This document shows, one piece after another, positions 46,764 to 59,513 of a DNA stretch of 64,000 bases. Both the position numbers and the translations under genes were made by a program. The stretch is from Ulota crispa. Taxonomy: Eukaryota; Streptophyta; Bryopsida; Orthotrichales; Orthotrichaceae. Within the stretch, counting starts at the first letter, position 1, and every line of letters starts with the position of its first letter. The notes below the pieces were generated by a model that was given only the letters and a program-made list of their open reading frames with translations, searched no databases and was not told the origin of the DNA. The stretch covers positions 31,582,002 through 31,646,001 of the forward strand of contig OY987242.1 in assembly GCA_963920765.1 (NCBI GenBank). The letters are read 5' to 3'.

Positions 46764-49045
46764 TGGATTTTGGTTGCCCCTCATCAGCCTCGACATTGGA
46801 ATCAACAGTGTTTTTGCGGATCAACACTAGCACCACTACCTATTTTTTTTGCTTTCCTTGGAGGCTGTGGGAGGTTTTGTGGAGTGAGTGCAATCGTACA
46901 GGTAATATTATTATTATTATTTATTTTATTTATTGGGTGGCCTTTTATTTCTCCCCAGATTTTTAGAATTTTTTTATACTGGTAGACTGTGCAAAACGGT
47001 TGGAAATATGTTCTCTTCCTCGGCTGGAGTGGGTTTATGAGCATCGTCCCTTGGGATGGTCTGTAGGTGCCCCACTGGTTTCCTTGCCTCCGTCTGAGGT
47101 TGGTTGGTTGTTCTCACATCTCGTAGTAAAACTAGGAGCAGGTCACGAGGCGTGTGCTCATTCTTGTGATTGGCGCCAGAGGGTGGGTGGGTGTAGGATA
47201 TAGTTTAAACAGCAGTAGTGTAGTATAGGGTGGGGGGATGGGAGGGAGGGAGGGGAGGGGAGGAGGCTTTTAGTCTGTCGCGGGACGGAAGAAGACATCC
47301 TTAAGATGTTTAGTTTTAGAAGAACTTGAACTACATCCATTTGTTTATTTTTCACTGTCATCCATGGCGCCACTATTTTTTTTAGCTCAAAAGCTTCCTT
47401 TACAAATACTGCTGTTTTTATTTGTGTTTCCATGCATTTATGTGCTGTTTTTCCTCCGTCCTCTTTAATTTCTACGTTTTTTGTAAGTTTTTGTGTGTTG
47501 TGTACTGAAAGGTTACTCTCTATTCTGAAATTGACTCAGAGCTGCATTATACTCTCAAAGACGTAGATTGGTATTGGTGTTGGAATGGGGGTTTGTGCAT
47601 TTTGAATTTCAGAGGTCAGGTTATTTCTTGTAAAATGAGATTCTTTGTTGTCTTCACCAGTATTAGTTTCATAAAAATTTGAAATCCCTTTTTAAAATTT
47701 TGTTCATGTGAAATTTGTTACAACAAATTCAAAATTGCAAAAGCTTTCATACGTGTTAGTATTCTGAACTTCAAAGATAGTAAGTGTGGTTCATCTCAAA
47801 AATTCTGTTTTCCGAACGCATTTTAAGGACAATTGCAATAATATTTAGCCCTTTGCTTTGTGATTGCTGCCTTGTCCAACATTGTTGAACAAATTTCAAT
47901 TATGACATTTGTTTTTGGAAAGGACTATTACAATTTATCTGGTTTTGATATGTTGCAATTTCTTGAAGTAATATAAAAAAATTCAAGGATATTTAGAAAT
48001 GGCCAAGACCATAGGTATAGCAAATTGTGGCACTTTCTCAAATGTTAATGTGTGGATTTTGCATACAATGTAGACAACTTGAGCAAGAAAGTCAACTAGG
48101 AATGCAAATATTTCACATCAAATTTTTTGTTAAGGGTAGGTTTCTTACTTTACTTGATTATTTGAAATTTTTCAAGATGAAAGAATATAATTTAAGTAAA
48201 CTACACAAGTTGTTTCAATTATTGAAGGTTGTAATAGTCCTAACACACCAATTCAAGATATAAGTGAATTTGCAAGGTACATTAATAAATTAGCTCAAAA
48301 TACTTTATGTTGATTCAATATATTGTGACCTATGGGATGTAAATACTATCTTAAATAGTGAGACTCAAGCGGCCAACATTTAGAGGAAATTTTGCAAGCA
48401 AACATCTTTTTTAAAAATTTCTAAGAAGAATGTTATTTTAGAAGGGTGCATTACTAAGTCATTACCTAAAGGGGTGGCAAAAAATTGCGATCAAAATTCT
48501 CCTTGAAGAATAAGAATAGGATGCATACTTCAAATTAATCATAATCTACCCCAATTAGTACAATTTGGTCTTGCAATATTCAAAATCTAGCCCTAATTAA
48601 TATAACTTGTGCATATAATGACATTTCTTATATGTATAACATACACATGCACATGTACATGTGAATAAATTTACACTCATAAATTTCCTATAGACACACA
48701 CATACATTGTGCATATAATGATATTTGTTGAACTTTGTTGAACTCACGGGTGTGAAAACGGATAATTTTGGACTGGTTTGTACGAGAAATCTCGGAAGAC
48801 CAGTTTCCAATCGGATTCCATCTCCTGCGTCCATTTCCTTAGAACCTCACCCTATCAACGAGGATAAGGTCACTGATACCCAGAAAATACCCGGACGCCA
48901 CCGGTTCTCAATCACTAGCCCGTCGTCTTCTTTTTCCGGAGTCCGGTTATGGAGTTTTGTTTTGTTGGAGAGACGACGCTGTTGCAGCAAATCCGAGCTT
49001 GTTCCGCCATAGCCACACCAAACAGTCTCGCATCTCCACCAGACC
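46764..49045. other. Spacer between the NLR gene and chlorophyll synthase
   Basis: The first several hundred bases are probably the receptor's 3' untranslated region, with a G-rich stretch at 47228-47265. About 47.5-48.7 kb is AT-rich with no gene. The last ~300 bp before 49046 are GC-richer and probably hold the promoter and leader of chlorophyll synthase, but I can name no specific site. Confidence 0.5.
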
Positions 49046-52000
49046 ATGGCGATGGCAACAATGGTGGCGTCCACGGCTCAGGCTGCCGCTGGCATGCGCT
49101 TGGCGTCGGTCCCGTCCAACCGCAGCTCTGTTAATTCGTTGTCGTCTGCCTCGGTCGCAGTCCAGGGTTTCATGCCGTTGTCATTGCATGCTACTGGACG
49201 TCTCTCTCGTGCAGGTAATCTTCGTTTCTCCTCGAGAGATTCGTTTCAAATTTTAGGTCAATTCTTGGACGTAAAATTTCGTGAAGAGCGTATGTGGCTT
49301 ATTTTCAAGTGCGTCTCGATTGCTTCACTGCGTTCCTTGTCCGATTTTGTGCTTGATAGGATTGGACACATAATTTCTGCATTCGTTGTGTATAAGATTC
49401 TGTGGAGCTAACATTCTTGCTTTCCACCATTTTGGAATATCAAATTTGAGACAATCTGCCAGTTAATTTTTGTAATGGCTTTCACGAAACACATTTCTTC
49501 CCTTTGAGGACATCTAAGTGAATGTGAATTCTCCGTGTGACAGGTCCTCTTCGAATCAGGGCAACTGGCAAAGATGTTGAAGAAGGTAAATTAACCTTCA
49601 AGCATATTGCTTCGAATTTCGTTGTGGCTGGAATTGCAATATCTCGAAATATTTTTTTCCTCGCCTCATAAAATCGGAACTTAAAGTTAACGATCTATTA
49701 ATCGCAGGGGTTTATACTGGCTCTGATCGAAGGTTTATCTTAGAACGTTATTTTCGTGAAAATAACGAAATTTTCTAGAAATCTACACTCTTTTATATTC
49801 TCGTCTGGAACCTCAGCTCTTCACTAGTCCAAAGTTTAGAGGTCTGTGCACTTAAGTGTCGCAATTCTGGTGCTTGACACACGCCAATTTTACGAATATG
49901 CGTATTTAAACTAAATGGTGATTTTTGCCGTTTTTCGGACACATATGTGAAGCGTGTATGCGATGGTCATGGTTCTTAGGATGTGTAAGCTTGGCTTGAG
50001 CAGATGAAGTTTACGAAGATGGTCTTGTGGTTGATTGCAGCCAAAAATTCAGTGGCACCGGATGTGGCTCCAAGTCCAGTTGGATCAGCCATGAACCAGT
50101 TGCTTGGCATAAAGGGAGCCTCAGCTGAGACGGTAGGGTGGATGATAGGGATTGTATGGCCTATGAATTTGATTCTTACCTCTCATTGTTTCGAATCTCT
50201 GATCTCGCCATATGTTGCATTAATTGGGAGGCACAATTTAGGCATTGTATTTTATTCGTTTGGGAGACTTAAAACTTTCCGGGGATGCAGAATAAATGGA
50301 AGATTCGGCTGCAGCTCACGAAGCCTGTGACGTGGGCCCCCTTAATCTGGGGGGTGTTGTGTGGTGCTGCTGCTTCAGGTATCGTACAAACTCATAACCA
50401 AAAAAATAAAATTCTATAGAAGTAATAGAAAATGAAGAGATTCGTGTTGTATCTAGTGAATCAAGTATTTTGTAACATTTTGTCATTTCTCTGGCTTGAA
50501 ATGTAGGGAATTTCCAATGGACTCCAGAGGATGTAGCTAAGTCTTTGACATGCATGCTGATGTCTGGACCTCTCCTTACAGGATACACTCAGGTATGCTT
50601 TATGCGATTGTCTGATTTCTATTGTTGCTACATGACAAGTCGGGAGTAATTATGTTTAGTAGCGTTTCTGAAGTCGTTTGTGCTAATTCTTTGAATGGGG
50701 ATGTTTGTCTGGCTCTTACACTTGAATGTGGGCTTACCAGACAATCAATGATTGGTACGACAGGGAGATTGATGCAATTAATGAGCCTTATAGGCCCATT
50801 CCCTCTGGAGCAATCTCAGAACCAGAAGTATGTTAAATCCTCAGATACATACTTTTCTCTCGAATTTGTTTATATGATTGGTTTGGAATTATTTGTTCTA
50901 CTCTCATCTAACATGGTGTTGGTTTTTGCAGGTCATAACTCAGATTTGGGTTCTCCTGCTTGGAGGATTAGCAGTAGCATATGGTTTGGATAAGTGGGTA
51001 AGTAATGCTCTTTGTTTTGTCTTATACCCTATAGGTTTCTTATACCTTGGCTGGCTTATTATCGGCAGTAACTAATCTAACTGCACTTGGAATCGGTTCT
51101 CATTACATTCAACGGAGATGCAACTGAAACTATTAGCGGATGCTGGAAGGACTGCCTCTGTTCTCTTGGCCAAGTCTGAAATGCCGATATTCTTATTAAA
51201 CTCTTGATCACGGGTCGTGGTGCAGGCAGGACACGATTTCCCAATAATTCTGAGTACAGCGATCGGAGGCTCATTCTTGTCGTATATATATTCTGCCCCT
51301 CCTTTGAAGGTATCTCACTACATGTTAATTGTTTTCTGTGCACGCGCTTTCGTGAACCTCACTTGTTCGCATGTTGACAGCATAACTTCTTAATGCATAA
51401 TTTCGGGGATTCGATTCTCTATATCTTTGACTTTTTGAGCCTGTTCTTGGTACTATCCAAGAAACAATGCATTTCCAAATATCGATGTCTTTGTTTGTTA
51501 ATGCGCAGCTCAAGCAAAGTGGATGGATTGGCAACTACGCCCTGGGCTCGAGTTACATTTCTCTACCTTGGTGAGTCAGCTCATTTCTTTGACTTATACT
51601 TGTGCCATTAATAGCCTGTCAGATCTTGCCTCACTCTCCTGCTGGATTTTATCTTCACGAGCTTGACAATCATAAACATTGAGTTGCGCAAAAATGCCTC
51701 AGTAGAAAGTTCTCAGGATAGCTTCTTTTTTACCTTTCAGTCAACTGCTGCAGCTCGTCTTTATCCTCGAGAGAAAATTCGGAGTAAGTGAGCTGGTCAA
51801 GCTGAAGTCGAGTAGGCTACTAGTTTGCTGCTTAATTTACCGTTCATTGAATTGGTCATCAGAAATCTACCATCGATACCCTATCGTCAATGAGAAGTCC
51901 ATTGTGTTGCCACAATAATGACGATATGACAAAAACTGTACTCAGGTGGGCTGGACAAGCATTATTTGGCACAATATCATGGGACATCGTAATTCTCACT

Positions 52001-53883
52001 CTTCTGTACAGCACAGCGGGGGTAACCTTTTTATTCCTTCCACTATCATCAATAATAGCGTTTTTTATACTATATGATATTAAGCATCGTAGTTTTTGGC
52101 ATCGCTGTTTTGTTTAGTCAGATTGAAAAGGTGCTGGTTATGTTCTTGCAGTTGGGAATCGCTATAGTCAACGACTTTAAAAGTATCGAAGGAGATCGGA
52201 AGATGGGCTTGCAGGTAAGTTTAAATTGATTCCACCTTTTGCACAATAATCAATTATCCATTCTAATGTGCACCGCGTTACTAGTAGGGAATCACGATTT
52301 CAGAATCTAGTGTACGGAGACGTTGAAACATGCATAAAGCTCTGGCATTTGACCGCGTTGGTTTTTTAATATCTGTACTGATGTGGTCGATGGAGCAGTC
52401 ATTACCAGTAGCGTTTGGTATCGACACAGCGAAGTATATTTGTGCCGCCTCCATTGATGTGACACAACTAGCAGTTGCAGGTGAGTCCAAGGATGCAGCA
52501 TGATATGGTCCTACGCTTAGGTGGTAGTCAAGTGGTTGGCAAACATACTCTGAATTCCTTCCACATACTTATATTTTTCATGTCACGGCATATTATGTCA
52601 GTCCAAGAACGGAACCCCAGCTTTGAGTCTTAGAACTGCCCACTATTATATATTACCTATTTAGAAGACGGGTATTGATATATGTACCACACCCTTTTGA
52701 CTATTCTACCACACACACTATGTATGGCCTATATTTATGATCTTATAGTAGGACAGAACATCACTAAATTGAAGATACAATCTGACATGTAAGTTGTAAG
52801 TTCTAACTTTAGCTCTATTTTTCAATTCTAGATCCTGCTCATAATATTGATTAAAAGATCTAAATTATGCTAAGTCTAGTTTAGATCTTTTAATAAGTAT
52901 TATGAGTAGGATCTAGAATTGAAAAACAGAGCTAAAGTTACAGCTTCCATGTTAGGTTGTATCTTCAATTTAATGATGTTATGTCCGTGGTCCACACTTA
53001 CTAAAAGATCATGAATATAGGCCATATATAGTAGGTGTGGTAGAATAGTCAAAAGAGTGTGGTACATATATCAATTCCCTTAGAAGACTTGTGACGAATA
53101 CAGCGTCTTTACATGTTACTATGTTAGTCATTGTGTCGGATATTCGTCCACTTAGTCTACAGATACTTTTTCTAATTTGACAAGGGTTGCAGCATACATC
53201 TTCTATGAAGGGAAGACATACTTCGGGTTGGGGCTACTCGCCTTGATTATTCCTCAAATAATTTTGCAGGTAACGTCTGCTGATCCCGTATGTTAATTAT
53301 GCAAGTGGTTAGCCTAGCCTAGCCAAATTGCCGTTTGTCACTTAAGCATAGAGTTGAGCTAGTTGTTAGAATGACTTTTAAGGTTTTTATCCTGTGTAAT
53401 ACCGACAACTTGCAGCTTTCTAGGGTTTAAATAGTCCTAGAAGTAAGGTATCGTTCCATCTCGACGTTGGTCACACTTATTAGTCCGTTTCAAAGAAATC
53501 GTTTCTGTCTCTGTGTCCCTTCTGGACCTTCGCTGGATCATCCAACTGGGAGTGGATAAGATGCATTTTATCCTTTCTGGATACAATTTGGACAGATTCC
53601 GAGGATCTTATTCTATTCGGAATGTTGCTAATATTGGGTGTTATACTGCAGTTCAAGTACCTTCTAGTGGATCCTGTGAAGTATGATGTCAAATACCAGG
53701 CAAGTGCTTTTTGAATCTATTCCACGCCGTGAGTCTGTAGTACAGATTTATTGCGAGCCCTTTTTTTGTGCAGAGCTCCTTCGGATCCATCTTATGACAT
53801 CATTTCTGCGTTGTGTGCAGGCTAGTGCACAACCCTTCTTCGTATTCGGTCTCCTATTGACCGCCTTGGCGACGAGCCACTGA
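49046..53883 (+). CDS. CHLG: Chlorophyll synthase, chloroplastic (15 exons)
   Basis: Membrane prenyltransferase of the UbiA superfamily that esterifies chlorophyllide a with phytyl or geranylgeranyl diphosphate, the last step of chlorophyll a synthesis. Exons: 49046-49214, 49544-49585, 50041-50132, 50291-50378, 50507-50592, 50741-50827, 50932-50997, 51226-51309, 51509-51570, 51946-52021, 52152-52214, 52399-52480, 53193-53269, 53652-53699, 53821-53883. Phases all agree, giving about 394 residues. Residues 1 to ~60 are Ser/Ala-rich and acid-poor, a plastid transit peptide. The first Asp-rich motif NDWYDREID is at 162-170 and the second (NDFKSIEGDR) near 291-300. Other family hallmarks are NQLLGIKGAS, GYTQTINDWYD, YRPIPSGAISEPE, SYIYSAPPLKLKQ, SYISLPWWAGQALFG and DPVKYDVKYQASAQPF. 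Length is close to the ~387 residues I recall for Arabidopsis. ATG 49046 has a good context (accATGGCG). Intron 12 carries a transposon and the last intron looks GC-AG. No sign of inactivation. Confidence 0.95.
52680..53079. mobile_element. Mutator-like foldback in chlorophyll synthase intron 12
   Basis: A 400-bp palindrome: gggtattgatatatgtacca at the left and the inverse of gggaattgatatatgtacca at the right. It is flanked by the identical 9-mer TTAGAAGAC (52671-52679 and 53080-53088). A perfect 9-bp duplication indicates a fairly recent Mutator-type insertion. It leaves the splice sites untouched. Confidence 0.9.
53700..53820 (+). other. GC-AG intron (last intron of chlorophyll synthase)
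   Basis: The exon ends taccag and the intron begins gcaagtg, a good GC-donor consensus (CAG|GCAAGT). It ends ttgtgtgcag. Only this boundary keeps the conserved YDVKYQ-ASAQPF junction in frame. Confidence 0.85.
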
Positions 53884-54973
53884 AAGTCCAGAGAGCGTAA
53901 AGATCGGCGGTTACTTTAGGAGCACATCCTGGAGGTTCGGGGTTTTGTTGTTTCTTGGGCGTATATTACCGGCACTGATTCCTCCCGTAGGTTGGCCACC
54001 TCATCCATAGTCACTTAGACTTATATTGAGAGGAAATACTAGTATCTACAGGTATATTTTTTGGTCTTACCTTTAGGAACTCCGACGGGGAGTTTACTGA
54101 TCACAATGCTAGATTAACCCTCAAATCGCTTTATCAAAGGAGGCCTGAGGCATCATCGAACGCTCATCTAATCTCTCACCACACAGGAAGTGATGAATAT
54201 GACATCTTGCCTGCTTCTCAGGCCCAGTCAGTTTTTGTGGTAGTCATTGGAGCCTCAACGTCGACCTCCAGCAATCATTGTTCTGTGGCTCTGCGAAGTT
54301 TGCTGGTAATGAATATACTCCTTGCAATTGTGGGTCTACAGCCTGGCATTATACGTCGTGGTGACTTTTATCTAACGAATTTGGTGTTCAGTGACAATAT
54401 GTTTTCCATCAAAGCCTGGATCTAAGGAATTCTACCTTCTGTACCGATGGAGTACTGAAACGCGCTGAAAATAGAAATTATTCTAAGATTGTGTTAACTG
54501 TACTTGTACACCTAGCTTGAAAGGAGGCTCATAAAGATTCAGGATTATGTATGATTGCTGAGAGGTGTGCTATGATTGATTTCTGCACTCACTGAGGAAA
54601 TTTGCGAGATTTGAGGTTTCTCATGTTGTGATTCGAGGAAGATGTTCCTGTCGAGACAACACCAGCCAGGTGTATGTCTGCGAAGACTTATGACGAGGGA
54701 GAATATGCAGAGATTTTGCAGAAGTTGGAACGAGGAATCAGAGATGCAAAGGAGCGCAACAAGCGGACGAAGTAACTCAATGTTGCCAGTCTTGAGTGCT
54801 CAATTTGTTGAGAACGCTTCTCTCTCCTTGTGCATTTGGTAAGGTGGACGATATTAGTTGCTTCACTCAAAGCATTTGAAGATACGCAAGGAGATCTTTG
54901 TGGAGAGTTGTTTGTGTCTGGGAACCGAAGTTGTTGTCTGTAAAGTTTTATCACCGTGTAGAATTTTCTAGGG
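53884..54973. other. Downstream region of chlorophyll synthase
   Basis: Probably contains the 3' untranslated region in its first part. No further gene; the open frames here have no recognisable domains. Confidence 0.45.
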
Positions 54974-55060
54974 GAAATTTCATGGATACCCCTGAAGTTC
55001 GCAATGATTTCACAAATACCCCTGCTTTTTTCAATAATTTCACAAATATCCTTTGACCAA
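54974..55060. mobile_element. Single left end of the 13660-type Mutator-like MITE
   Basis: ggggaaatttcatggatacc followed by 'cacaaatacccctg' and 'aatatcctttgacc' parallels 13660-13745. No inverted partner found to the right. Confidence 0.5.
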
Positions 55061-57612
55061 GCGACTTCTTTCTAGGCGGTATCTTTCCTTTAATCTCTGA
55101 AGCAGCTTCTTTCCCATGAATCCTAAAATGGCGCTTTCTCGTTAATATCAAGAGTCTTTGAATGCGAGACAATGCAAACGCCCTTTCACAATCCAAGTTG
55201 CTGCTCATCTCCATGCTGCTGTTGCAACAAGGCTTAAGCGTGCTTGTCAAACCTTGTCTATTGCTGCATCACAACAATTTTTGCTATCACAAACTCCAGG
55301 TGTAACACAACACATACCCTCCTCATAACAATCCCTCCTCTTCTTCACATTTTTTTGACCCCCTGAACAGCTCGAAAGCCCTTTGCGGCCGTATGTACGG
55401 TTGTATGTACAAACATATTTGAGCTGCTCTGAGGGCTTTCCAAAATTTTTTATGCACCCATCATCATACAACCCTTCAATATGTATGGTTGTAATACTTA
55501 ATTTCCAGCTAATTCAAACTTTTGAATATTGGTTGCGACCGTATTTGGTACCATATCTCTAGAGCCCAAGGGCCCTTTAGGGATTAAACCTCTAGTTTTT
55601 TCCCTCTTGTGAATATCCAAATTGTTGCGTCGCTTCCGCAAACTCGCAACCTTCCTTTGTCCTTGTTTTCAATTTATCTAGGAATTGTTCTTGTGGTTAG
55701 CAAGCTCCAGCCCAATTCCCATCCACCTGAATTTGTGAGGGATAATTTTGTTGTAGCCTCAAGATTTTTGTTGATGAATTATGTCATTGGCTAAGGTAGA
55801 AGAACCTAAAACCAACACTTACTTTAGATGCTGCACTCTAGAAGGTCTTTTGAGAATGTAATACCATGTGCTTGTTAGGAAATGGACACGGATGCAAGCA
55901 AAATTGTTTTCAAATTTTTTTGAGATTGTATGAATAAACTACGAATTGTTAAAGATAACTCCCTAGACTGTCTTATAGTCAACACTAGACCTCGTTTGAA
56001 ATGTTCATATTGAAATGAAAAGGTGCCATCAAAAAGACCATGTCACATGCTTAGCTTTTGCGCCACCTACACAACTTGTGTTCTCTGTACCCAATTATAG
56101 TGACAGCTTTCCTTAACTTGGGTGTTGGGATTAGGTCAAGCAACTAGTGCATTTCCTCAACTTTATAGCTGTTGGAAAACAACCATTGTCGTAATTGGGT
56201 GCTCCTACCTTACTCCAATTGCATAGTTCATATCTATCACTGTAAATAAGGGGTTTCAGATATCTCAAAAACACGGTGAATGAATGGTGGTGAACAAGTT
56301 TTTGTTCACCGGTGAATGTGCCAATACAATTCTTTGTGTAGAGGGTAGATTTTCAAGGGCAAAAGAAGAAAAGAAGAAAGTAGGAATTGTTTTTGGAAAG
56401 ATGTGAATGAAGGGTGCTAAACCTTCACCTTGATCCTTGTCAACAAAGAAAAAAGCATCATTATTTTGGAAATGGCTTTCCATTGCAAGACAATATGATT
56501 GCATTTGCATATACCTTGTCAAAGCAAAAAGTTTGAGCTGTACTTAGAATTGGGAACAGATAGATTTGCTTTTCATTTAGACTCTTTTTACATAATTAAT
56601 ACCTCCCCAATGCAAGTTTGAAACCATTGACATATTTCAAGAGTTAGGAACAAAACTAAAAAGGTGTTCATAATTGGAGTCACTTCAACAATCACAAGTG
56701 GTAGTAGGAAAAATTCAAAAAAATAAAAATCTTGGTTAAGGGGGTTTTGTTAGTTATTACAAGTTCCCAACCAATGTACCACCTATTTGTTTCTAACCTA
56801 CAAGACTTTGACTTGACTTGTAGCAATTTGAAGTTCTAGAGATGATAGAACAATCAAGAGCCAAAAAAGAGTGGATAGACATAGATGAGCATGACATACT
56901 AGCAGGTGCAAACTTGCACTTGGTAGTTGACATGGAACTAAGTAAGGAGGATCATTCAACTTCTCAACTTTTGATATCATTTGCCTTTCTTATTAGCAGT
57001 TTGAAATGAATAGATAATTACTTTTAAATTTGATGGGAATTGACTGTATGAAGGATTTGAGTGAGTAATGGATCTTTTTGTTCCAAACTCTAGTAGTACA
57101 ACATGCAAGTTTTGGGTGGCAATCTAACAAAACTTCTTGTGTTTTTTGTCAAATTGTGCATAGAAAGGCAAATAACATAATTTACTTAACACTAATTGCA
57201 AAAGGGTTGGTAAATTCTAAAAAGAAATCTAAGTTTAAGACTCAATTATTGCAAGAAGGTTGATAGACTGTGGAAGGGATTTATCTTCAAAACTCCATTG
57301 CCAACATTTGTCTAAGCATAATTTTTTCCATTTACACATTTAATGGATATAAGGTCAAAAAGTTTTGGACAAATTTTTGCCAGACCTAATTTCATTTGCT
57401 AACGTATAGATTTTATGAATTGAATGCTCACACACAAAATCTTTTAAGTGTTTTTCCTTACTTGGCAAAACAAAGTTACTGACATTCAAAATGGGCAACT
57501 GTTTGACATTTTTGGCCATAAATATGTTGGTTTGTACCATCTTACATTGTAAGATGAGTGTTGCTTAAACAACAAAATGAATAATAGAGCAAGTTTATAT
57601 GATAACAAATAT
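55061..57612. other. Intergenic with scattered repeat pieces
   Basis: An inverted repeat (aacagctcgaaagccc / gagctgctctgagggcttt) lies at 55368-55441. A solo TTAA-type end, gggccctttagggattaa, lies at 55571-55588 with an AAGGGCCCTT palindrome inside it and no partner end found. A CCTACCTTA-family end (gggtgctcctacctta) is at 56199-56214. A small Cys-containing frame on the minus strand (55247-55471) was not accepted as a gene. Confidence 0.45.
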
Positions 57613-58036
57613 ATGGAATTGCTAAAGCCACACTCAAAATTACTAATGCCACACCCCTATGAGCATGCAATTTAAGAATCCAAAGTTGTTTTATATTTTA
57701 TTCAAGTGGTCCATCATTCATTCAATAATGGCATTACAACCTCCTTGAAAAAAAAAACAAACAAAATACAATCTTTTGTTGAACTTTGATTGTACCATTG
57801 CTATATTTATATATATATATATATATATATTTGCTTTAAGTAATTCAAAAGTCTTATACCTTTAGTTTCAAATTCAAGCACCTTGATTTTTTTTTAATAT
57901 AGCCTTAGAATGATAGAAGTGAAACAAATCCTTTGATTAAAACCAAAATAATCAACATTAGATTCTCATATTTCATGTTCCAAACACACATTGGGATGTG
58001 GCTTTAGCAATTTTAGGTGTGGCTTTAGCAATTCCC
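57613..58036. mobile_element. MITE with repeated 'gctaaagccaca' ends
   Basis: The left ggaattgctaaagccacact is mirrored on the right by gtggctttagcaattccc. Each end carries the gctaaagccaca word twice in tandem. An (AT)n tract lies inside at 57806-57831. Target duplication unclear. Confidence 0.6.
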
Positions 58037-58400
58037 TCTAAGCAAATATACAAACATACCACCAAATCTTTTATGTGTATAAGAACAAAAGTTTGGGAAC
58101 AAAAAAAATACCCTTACTTGGCCATAACGTATAGGGCAATGCCGGAGGAGGGGATTGCACAAAATAAAGAGCTGATGAGGAGGGTGGAGCCCAACAAGGA
58201 GGCCCTTTATTTTGCGCAATCCCCTACAACAAGGGGCATTACTTTTGTAAACCACTGTAGGGATGTGGATGAAGCATGAGTTCTAGATGAAGAATCCATA
58301 ATCCCCAATTACGTGGGTTTTCCTGCAAAACACTTCAAAAACCCTAATTTTGCAATAGAATCTGCCCAGGAAATGAACTAGAAACATCTCTGTGGTGGTT
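58037..58400. other. Intergenic, nothing recognised
   Basis: Contains inverted phrases ggaggggattgcacaaaataa / ttattttgcgcaatcccct (58146-58226), a local hairpin of ~80 bp. No gene supported. Confidence 0.5.
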
Positions 58401-58718
58401 TAAGGTAGGAACACCAATAAGCGTTAGTGTCGCCATAATCGTCACCTCTAAAATCTTGGAGAATCTATAGAAGTAAATAGATGTAATTACAAGGATGTAC
58501 AACATGTGAACATGAAACCTTAGTGTTGGTTATGAGTACAATGGCAGTTTGCTCTTTAAAAATTCACAACTTATTCTCACAGTATCCAAATAATACATTT
58601 GAAAGTGCAAACTAAATATTTTTTTGTTCCTAATAAGATCCTATAATTTGCTAGCTGTTTATTAATACTCATCATGTTCAAAACCCTTAGTTTGACGCTT
58701 ATGGGTGCTCCTACCTTA
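58401..58718. mobile_element. MITE with TAAGGTAGGA ends
   Basis: TIRs of about 24 bp: taaggtaggaacaccaataa and the inverse of taaggtaggagcacccataa. A third end of the same type (gcgcttatgggtgttcctac) lies at 58818-58839, suggesting a second, partial copy next to it. Confidence 0.7.
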
Positions 58719-59513
58719 TATGTAAAAATCTACTTGAAATAAGATAACTTCTAAACTTCTTCCTTCTCATATATCTTTTGTGTCACCTTGTTGTGTTTTC
58801 TATTCCCAACAAAACTAGCGCTTATGGGTGTTCCTACCTCTCACGTACCTGGTCCAGCTTTCATGAATGGTCACCCAAGACTTTGTCGTGCGGAGATGGG
58901 ACCGACATTACCGACAATTACAAAAGGGAGCCTACCACAAGTAGTCGATATCGTCTGCCAAAGAATTGCAATTTTCTAAGCATTAGGGGTAGTCACGGTT
59001 GATCTGAGAGGGAATTTTATGAAGATTGAGAAATCGCTAAGGGAGTGTAGGAGTCAATGGGAGTAGTTCTCCATGGAAGGAGGTGTGACACCCCTTTTGT
59101 GGGTGATGGAGAATGCAAAATGGAGAATGAAGAATGAAGAATGGAGAATGTATTACTTAGAGGGAAGGCAACATGGCCACCGATTGGAGGAGCAGAAAAT
59201 GTGAGGGTGAAAAACAATTCATGAGCAGGTAAACAGACAAATTACGGTAAGAATACTCATGCAAAATATTTTCTGAGCCAATTTCTTCATGCCTGGGGCT
59301 GATAAAAATATTTCTCCATCTTCACGGAACTGCGCTCGTGCGAGTCGCGGAGGAAGCGCCATAGCGATTTTCTGTGAAGATTGAGAATGCAAAAATGCAA
59401 CTGTGACTACCCCTATTGCTTCACCCTCCACATCACCCCAAGCGCATCCATTGCTGCAGTACAAGCGAGGGCAGCAGCACGAGCTCACACCACAAATCGA
59501 GAGGAACGTGGCG
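58719..59513. other. Upstream region of the first membrane-protein copy
   Basis: 58890-58975 is related to the modules at 62284 and 63903 (taccgac ... cagtcgg-like phrases, then ctgccaaag). 59100-59150 is a short (gaatggagaatgaagaat) repeat. 59401-59513 matches the leader of the second copy (catcaccccaagcgcatcca). Confidence 0.55.

Noticed and set aside
55247-55471. 74-codon Cys-containing frame on the minus strand, possible small secreted peptide
   Set aside because: No signal peptide, no exon or leader context, and it overlaps a local inverted repeat; nine Cys in no known spacing.
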